The notes under the pieces are model-generated. The model did no database searches, was not told the origin of the DNA, and worked only from the letters and a program-made list of their open reading frames with translations. A DNA stretch of 18,863 nt from the NCBI GenBank assembly GCA_035542775.1, contig DATKKX010000342.1, positions 1 to 18,863 on the forward strand, written 5' to 3'. This document shows positions 14,712-18,863 of this stretch, piece by piece. The position numbers were made by a program, and so were the translations under genes. Source of the DNA: DATKKX01 sp035542775 (lineage in GTDB: Bacteria; Planctomycetota; Phycisphaerae; UBA1845; UTPLA1). The stretch's first letter is position 1; each line of letters opens with the position of its first letter.

Positions 14712-15476
14712 TTACTTCCGCGTGTACGTAATCTCCATGATCTTGTCTTTTTCGCTCACCGACAGGTTGTACATCTCGAACACGTGCTTGTCCTTGTCGA
14801 TGATCCGGGCGACTGTTTTGAGCATCTGCTCCTGCTTGCCCTCCACGGGCTCGTCCACCTCGGCATAGAAGGTGAACACCTTGCCCTTGGGATCCGCGTC
14901 CCCCTTGGACAACATCACTTGCGTGCTCATGTTGTCGATCCACGTGGCGACGTACTTGTTCTTGAAGTTGTCATAGCCGGTCCAGCCTCGGCCGGTGAAA
15001 TCCATTTTCTTCGTTCCCCCCTTCTCGTCCGGCATCGGCATTTCGCATTTCAGGTTCTCTTCGATGTAGCGGCCGTCCAGGATCCACTTGACCTCGGCCA
15101 TGCCCTTGAATTCGGAGGGCGGCGCATCCGGGCCGTTCATCATCGACCTGACGGTGATATCCCATGTGCCGACGAACGGCTCCAGCAGTTTGTGATGCTC
15201 GCCGGGCGTAGCTGAGGCCGCCCACCGTTTCATCATCTCGGCCATCTCCTGCTCCGACGGACCCTTGGAAGCCGCGCCCTTTTCCTCCGCCCCGGCGTTC
15301 TTCCCCGGGCCTTTTTGCTCTTTCTTCTGGATGTTGGCCCCTTCCTTCTCCGCTTTGGGCCCTTTGTCCTGCGAAACCGCCCGACCCGCGAGCAGGGCGA
15401 CCGCGGCCGCCACGACAAGCACGCCCGGCAACACTCGCGCCGCCATGCCATGCTTTCGATCCATACGCGTTGTCAT
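14712..15476 (-). CDS. Exported DUF1579 family protein
   Basis: A 254-residue protein of unknown function. The signal peptide is near residues 10-36 (VLPGVLVVAAAVALLAGRAV, cleavage near VSQ). A Lys/Glu/Gly-rich linker spans about 37-72. The DUF1579 domain begins at HHKLLEPFVGTWDITVRS and continues with WILDGRYIEENLKC, GRGWTGYDNFKNKYVATWID and a C-terminal beta strand (IMEITYTRK). This domain is a lipocalin-like beta barrel of unknown ligand, often found in planctomycetes and proteobacteria. AAAGGA eight bases upstream supports the ATG at 15476; a second in-frame ATG lies four codons in. A strong promoter precedes it. Confidence 0.85.
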   Translation of the reverse strand: MTTRMDRKHGMAARVLPGVLVVAAAVALLAGRAVSQDKGPKAEKEGANIQKKEQKGPGKNAGAEEKGAASKGPSEQEMAEMMKRWAASATPGEHHKLLEPFVGTWDITVRSMMNGPDAPPSEFKGMAEVKWILDGRYIEENLKCEMPMPDEKGGTKKMDFTGRGWTGYDNFKNKYVATWIDNMSTQVMLSKGDADPKGKVFTFYAEVDEPVEGKQEQMLKTVARIIDKDKHVFEMYNLSVSEKDKIMEITYTRK

Positions 15477-15578
15477 ACCCTCGATCCTTTCATATGCCCG
15501 GAACCTGACATGCCGCTCCCCGCCGGCTCACGCGGTCGACGATGCCCAGGCAGCGTGTCGCTCCGTTGAGTGGTCCTA

Positions 15579-15607
15579 ACTTTAACCGAACACAGACCCC
15601 GTGTCAA
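15579..15607 (-). promoter_or_regulatory. Strong sigma70-type promoter of the DUF1579 gene
   Basis: On the minus strand a perfect TTGACA (15602-15607) is followed after exactly 17 bases by TAAAGT (15579-15584, four of six). The expected start near 15572 gives a leader of about 95 bases. It is the best promoter match in the window. Confidence 0.6.
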
Positions 15608-15751
15608 TCCGCCGGCAGAGAAATCTCCTGCCCGAAACGGATCTGCCGCATCGACTGACCGGCCTGCCCGACTGGCCGAAAGCGGCTTTGCCGTGTAGGG
15701 TAGTCGCCTTTCAATGCCAGGCAAGCCCCGACTTGCCTACGGGATCGACGA

Positions 15752-17149
15752 ATGCCGCTCGCCAACCTCTCCGGTCAATCTGAAACAGCGATCCAGGCCC
15801 CGGGCCTGTTCTGGATTCTGCCTTTCGTCCTCCTGCTGCTCTGCGTCGCCCTTTTCCCGCTCCTCCCGAAGACATCGCACTGGTGGGAAAGGAATCTCAA
15901 CAAGCTCCTGGTGGCGCTGGGTTTGGGCCTCGTCACGCTGGTGTATTACCATTTCCGCGGATACGGCGTCGGGCACGGCGGCAGCGCCTCCGCCCCCGGC
16001 TGGCCGACCATCACGAACGTCCTGACCCACTCCGTCCTCGGCGAGTACATCCCCTTTATCTCGCTGCTCTTCAGCCTTTACGTCATTTCCGGTGGCATCT
16101 GCGTGAAAGGCGACATCCCCGCTCATCCCCGGACCAACGCCGCGTTCCTCGCCGCCGGCGCCGTGCTGGCGAGCCTCATCGGAACGACCGGCGCGTCCAT
16201 GCTCCTCATCCGGCCGCTCCTGCGGACCAATTCCGAGCGGCGGCACGTCGCCCACACCGTCGTGTTTTTCATCTTCATCGTCAGCAACATCGGCGGCTCG
16301 CTGCTGCCGACCGGCGATCCGCCTCTCTTCCTCGGTTTCCTTCGCGGCGTGCCCTTTCTCTGGACGCTGATTCTGTGGAAAGAATGGGCCTTCACCGTGG
16401 GCGTGCTGCTGGTGATTTACTGGATCTGGGATTCCCGCGCCTACCGGTGCGAGGCCCGCCCCGACCTGGCCCGCGACCAGGCGCAGGTTCAGAGGATTTC
16501 AGTCTCCGGTAAGATCAACCTGCTTCTGCTGGCATGCGTCATCATGGCGACCGGAGCCTTCGATCCCGGAAAAGAGCTCATGCTCTCCGGCTGGAAGCCG
16601 TTCACCTTCTGCCGCGAGCTGGTGCAGCTTGCGCTGGTGGCCCTGTCGCTGTGGCTCACCCCCCGCGGAGTCCGCGAGGACAACAAGTTCACCTACGCCG
16701 CCATTATCGAAGTGGCCTGGCTGTTCCTCGGCATCTTCATCTGCATGCAGGTGCCCATCGAGATCCTGAACATCAGGGGGCCGAGACTTGGCGTCGACAC
16801 CGCAACGGAGTTTTTCTGGGCCTCCGGTTCGCTGAGCAGCTTCCTGGACAACGCTCCGACGTACGTTGTGTTCCTGGAAACCGCCAAGAGCCTCGTCACT
16901 CATCCCGGCCCCGGCGTCATGGAGCTGGTGGAGAACGGGCACGTTCACATCGAGCACCTGGTGGCCATCTCGCTCGGCTCGGTCTTCATGGGTGCGAACA
17001 CCTACATCGGCAACGGCCCGAATTTCATGGTCAAGTCCATCGCCGAGCACGCCGGCGTGAAGATGCCCAGCTTCTTCGGCTACATGGCCTACAGCATCTG
17101 CATCCTGCTTCCGATCTTCGCTCTGGTGACGTTCCTTTTCCTCCGCTGA
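15752..17149 (+). CDS. Ion transporter-superfamily permease (Na+/H+ antiporter or citrate-transporter-like), copy 1
   Basis: A 465-residue inner-membrane protein with about 11-12 hydrophobic segments. It resembles the putative citrate-transport (CitMHS_2-like)/NhaD-type sodium:proton antiporter group. Key motifs are LIGTTGASMLLIRPLLR in the first half, GDPPLFLGFLRGVPFLW after it, LDNAPTYVVFLETAK in the second half (the DNxPT substrate or ion site of this superfamily) and GANTYIGNGPNFMVKSIAEH near the end. Whether it moves sodium or a carboxylate cannot be decided from the sequence. The start at 15752 is chosen by alignment with the downstream paralogue; the ribosome site is weak. It is the first of a tandem pair, 136 bases before copy 2. 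Confidence 0.85.
   Translation: MPLANLSGQSETAIQAPGLFWILPFVLLLLCVALFPLLPKTSHWWERNLNKLLVALGLGLVTLVYYHFRGYGVGHGGSASAPGWPTITNVLTHSVLGEYIPFISLLFSLYVISGGICVKGDIPAHPRTNAAFLAAGAVLASLIGTTGASMLLIRPLLRTNSERRHVAHTVVFFIFIVSNIGGSLLPTGDPPLFLGFLRGVPFLWTLILWKEWAFTVGVLLVIYWIWDSRAYRCEARPDLARDQAQVQRISVSGKINLLLLACVIMATGAFDPGKELMLSGWKPFTFCRELVQLALVALSLWLTPRGVREDNKFTYAAIIEVAWLFLGIFICMQVPIEILNIRGPRLGVDTATEFFWASGSLSSFLDNAPTYVVFLETAKSLVTHPGPGVMELVENGHVHIEHLVAISLGSVFMGANTYIGNGPNFMVKSIAEHAGVKMPSFFGYMAYSICILLPIFALVTFLFLR
16980..17079 (+). repeat. 100-bp near-identical tract shared with 18514-18613
   Basis: Positions 16980-17079 equal 18514-18613 except for one base (T at 17023, C at 18557; synonymous). The offset of 1534 equals the offset between the two permease starts. 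Elsewhere the paralogues differ at many synonymous sites. Confidence 0.85.
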
Positions 17150-17285
17150 GGCTGGGCCTGTCTGATGGGGCCGGTGATCCACCGCACGCCGCTCCCGCGC
17201 CGGACCAGGCTTGGCGGCGATCGGCAATGCCGGGTATCGTAGCCTCGGTCACGGTTCGAGCACCGGCCGCGAAACGGAATCGATC

Positions 17286-18683
17286 ATGTTGCCTGGCGAT
17301 CTGTCCGGTCAATCTGAGGCAGCGGTCCAGTACCCCGGGGTCTTCTGGATCCTGCCGTTCGTCCTCCTGCTGCTCGGCATCGCCGTTTTTCCCCTGCTTC
17401 GCGGAACCCACCATTGGTGGGAGAAGAATACCAGCAAGTTGATGATCGCAGGCGGATTGGGCCTGGTCACGCTGGCGCATTACTACCTCCGCGGATACGG
17501 CATTGAATTTGAAGGACACCTTACGACTCCGGGCTGGCTGACTGTCCGCGACCTTCTGGTCCACTCCGTCCTGGGTGAATACATTCCCTTCATTTCCCTC
17601 CTGTTCAGCCTGTACGTCATCGCCGGCGGGATCTGCGTGAGGGGTGACCTTCCTGCCGGCCCGCGCACCAACGTAGGCCTGCTCGCCGTCGGCGGGCTGC
17701 TGGCGAGCTTCATCGGAACGACCGGCGCATCGATGCTCCTGATCCGTCCCCTCCTGCGGGCCAATGCCGGGCGGCGGCGCGTCGCGCATACGGTGGTCTT
17801 CTTCATCTTCATCGTGAGCAATGTCGGCGGCCTGCTACTGCCGATCGGAGACCCGCCGCTCTTTCTCGGTTACCTGCGAGGCGTGCCTTTTCTCTGGACG
17901 CTGAATCTCTGGCGGGAATGGGCCTTCACCTTCGCCCTGTTGCTGGCGATCTACTGGATCTGGGACGTTCGCGCCTTCCGGATCGACACTCCCCATAGTC
18001 CCCCCGGTCCCCTCCAGCCGGTGCTGAACATCTCCGTTGCCGGCAAGATCAACTTCCTGCTGTTGGCCAGCGTGGTCCTGGCCACGGGAACGCTGGATCC
18101 GTCGAAAGATTTCCTCGGCACCGGCTGGCGGCCGTTTCTCTTCTGCCGCGAGCTGGTGCAGATCGCGCTGGCGGCCTTGTCATTGTGGCTCACGCCTCGG
18201 CTGCTCCGTGAGGAAAACCGCTTCAACTACGCCGCGATCCTCGAAGTGGCCTGCCTCTTCATCGGCATCTTCATCTGCATGCAGGTCCCCATCGAGATCC
18301 TGAACGTCGAGGGGCCGGGGCTCAACATCAAATCCCCCGCCAGGTTCTTCTGGGCCTGCGGCTCCTTGAGCAGCCTCCTGGACAACGCCCCGACTTACGT
18401 GGTCTTCCTGGAAACGGCCAAGACGCTGGTCAACCAACCCGGGACCGCCATCCTGGAGCTGACGGGCGGCGGCAACGTCCACGTCGACCATCTGGCGGCC
18501 ATCTCGCTTGGCGCGGTCTTCATGGGTGCGAACACCTACATCGGCAACGGCCCGAACTTCATGGTCAAGTCCATCGCCGAGCACGCCGGCGTGAAGATGC
18601 CCAGCTTCTTCGGGTACATGGTCTACAGCATTTGCGTACTGCTGCCGATCTTCGTCGTGGTCACGTTCCTGTTCATTGGCTGA
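17286..18683 (+). CDS. Ion transporter-superfamily permease (Na+/H+ antiporter or citrate-transporter-like), copy 2
   Basis: A 465-residue membrane protein, collinear without gaps with copy 1. By hand count 327 of 465 residues (about 70%) are identical. The superfamily motifs FIGTTGASMLLIRPLLR, GDPPLFLGYLRGVPFLW, LDNAPTYVVFLETAK and GANTYIGNGPNFMVKSIAEH are all intact. The largest divergence is in the N-terminal loop (about residues 72-90) and in the central loop (about 230-250), where specificity or regulation may differ. The start at 17286 is set by homology; a longer in-frame start at 17211 adds an unconserved N-terminus. The 136-base gap after copy 1 has no clear promoter or terminator, so co-transcription is plausible. 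Confidence 0.85.
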   Translation: MLPGDLSGQSEAAVQYPGVFWILPFVLLLLGIAVFPLLRGTHHWWEKNTSKLMIAGGLGLVTLAHYYLRGYGIEFEGHLTTPGWLTVRDLLVHSVLGEYIPFISLLFSLYVIAGGICVRGDLPAGPRTNVGLLAVGGLLASFIGTTGASMLLIRPLLRANAGRRRVAHTVVFFIFIVSNVGGLLLPIGDPPLFLGYLRGVPFLWTLNLWREWAFTFALLLAIYWIWDVRAFRIDTPHSPPGPLQPVLNISVAGKINFLLLASVVLATGTLDPSKDFLGTGWRPFLFCRELVQIALAALSLWLTPRLLREENRFNYAAILEVACLFIGIFICMQVPIEILNVEGPGLNIKSPARFFWACGSLSSLLDNAPTYVVFLETAKTLVNQPGTAILELTGGGNVHVDHLAAISLGAVFMGANTYIGNGPNFMVKSIAEHAGVKMPSFFGYMVYSICVLLPIFVVVTFLFIG

Positions 18684-18863
18684 GGGGGATTTATCGCCGC
18701 GGAGGTGATAACGCACGACGCGACGTCGCACCGTTAGGGAAATGCGTGCTGACGGCGCCATTGACCTATCTGCGCCGCACGTGGCCGCCTTCTGCGGCCT
18801 GTGCCGCCAACGGCGTCTGTGCAGTGGTGCCCTTGACCTGCGGGCCGCATGCACCACAGGTCA
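18684..18863. other. Window end: small palindromes, no gene
   Basis: No gene is supported in the last 180 bases. GCGACGTCGC (18720-18729) is a perfect palindrome. GGCCGC/GCGGCC (18783-18788/18794-18799) is a tight hairpin 100 bases past the permease stop. GTGGTGC/GCACCAC (18824-18830/18851-18857) and TGACCTG/CAGGTCA (18834-18840/18857-18863) are overlapping inverted repeats that may continue beyond the window. Confidence 0.35.

Noticed and set aside
18180..18857. A 225-codon minus-strand frame at the window end
   Set aside because: It is antisense to permease copy 2, and an equivalent antisense frame exists under copy 1, as expected from the shared codon pattern.
1..18863. Intrinsic terminators, tRNA genes, CRISPR arrays or insertion sequences
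   Set aside because: None of the hairpins is followed by a T-run, and no tRNA-like cloverleaf, spaced repeat array or transposase was seen by eye.
18824..18863. Overlapping inverted repeats at the window edge as a possible transposon end
   Set aside because: The arms are only 7 bp, compete with one another, and the continuation is outside the window.

Overview
The window looks like a chromosomal segment of a high-GC planctomycete, most likely of the Phycisphaerae type. This is inferred from hallmark families rather than a marker gene. They are dockerin-type Ca-loop domains at the C-termini of secreted proteins, a type IV-like prepilin with the H-x9-DG motif, a Cys-rich exported protein with an FPCQGHACGC-type motif, and a small membrane protein ending in a CRRCGYDLTGN zinc-ribbon tail. 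No rRNA, tRNA, CRISPR array, transposase or phage structural module was seen.

Layout. Bases 1-461 hold the 3' end of a TPR-like gene with a Lys/Glu-rich tail (+). Bases 516-2330 (-) carry a 7Fe-type ferredoxin with its own promoter and, upstream of it, a membrane-anchored family 2/21-like glycosyltransferase; a REP-like inverted repeat lies between them. Bases 2608-4953 (+) are a tight cluster: thymidine kinase, a concentrative nucleoside transporter 1 base later, and the small zinc-ribbon membrane protein 8 bases after that. Bases 5073-5953 (+) hold a promoter, a long structured leader and a DUF3486 (phage Mu Gp27)-like protein. Bases 6390-8530 (-) carry the Cys-rich protein, the H-x9-DG prepilin and a small dockerin protein. 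Bases 8923-13800 (-) encode two secreted dockerin-tagged nucleases: an endonuclease/exonuclease/phosphatase-family protein and a 1009-residue endonuclease I-family protein. Bases 14242-15476 (-) carry a VOC (glyoxalase-fold) protein and an exported DUF1579 protein behind a clear promoter. Bases 15752-18683 (+) are a tandem pair of 465-residue ion-transporter-superfamily permeases.

How the parts may work together. Tdk and the CNT transporter form a nucleoside import and phosphorylation pair. The two exported nucleases could supply nucleotides from environmental DNA to it, although they are several kb away and in separate transcription units, so this link is inference. The tandem permeases are about 70% identical in protein over their whole length without gaps. 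They share a 100-bp, 99%-identical stretch near the 3' end that suggests gene conversion.

I did not find a self-evident new defence or biosynthetic system. The most interesting unexplained items are the structured 285-nt leader in front of the orphan phage-like gene, several intergenic hairpin repeats, and the EEP-family nuclease that lacks the usual Asp before its catalytic His.
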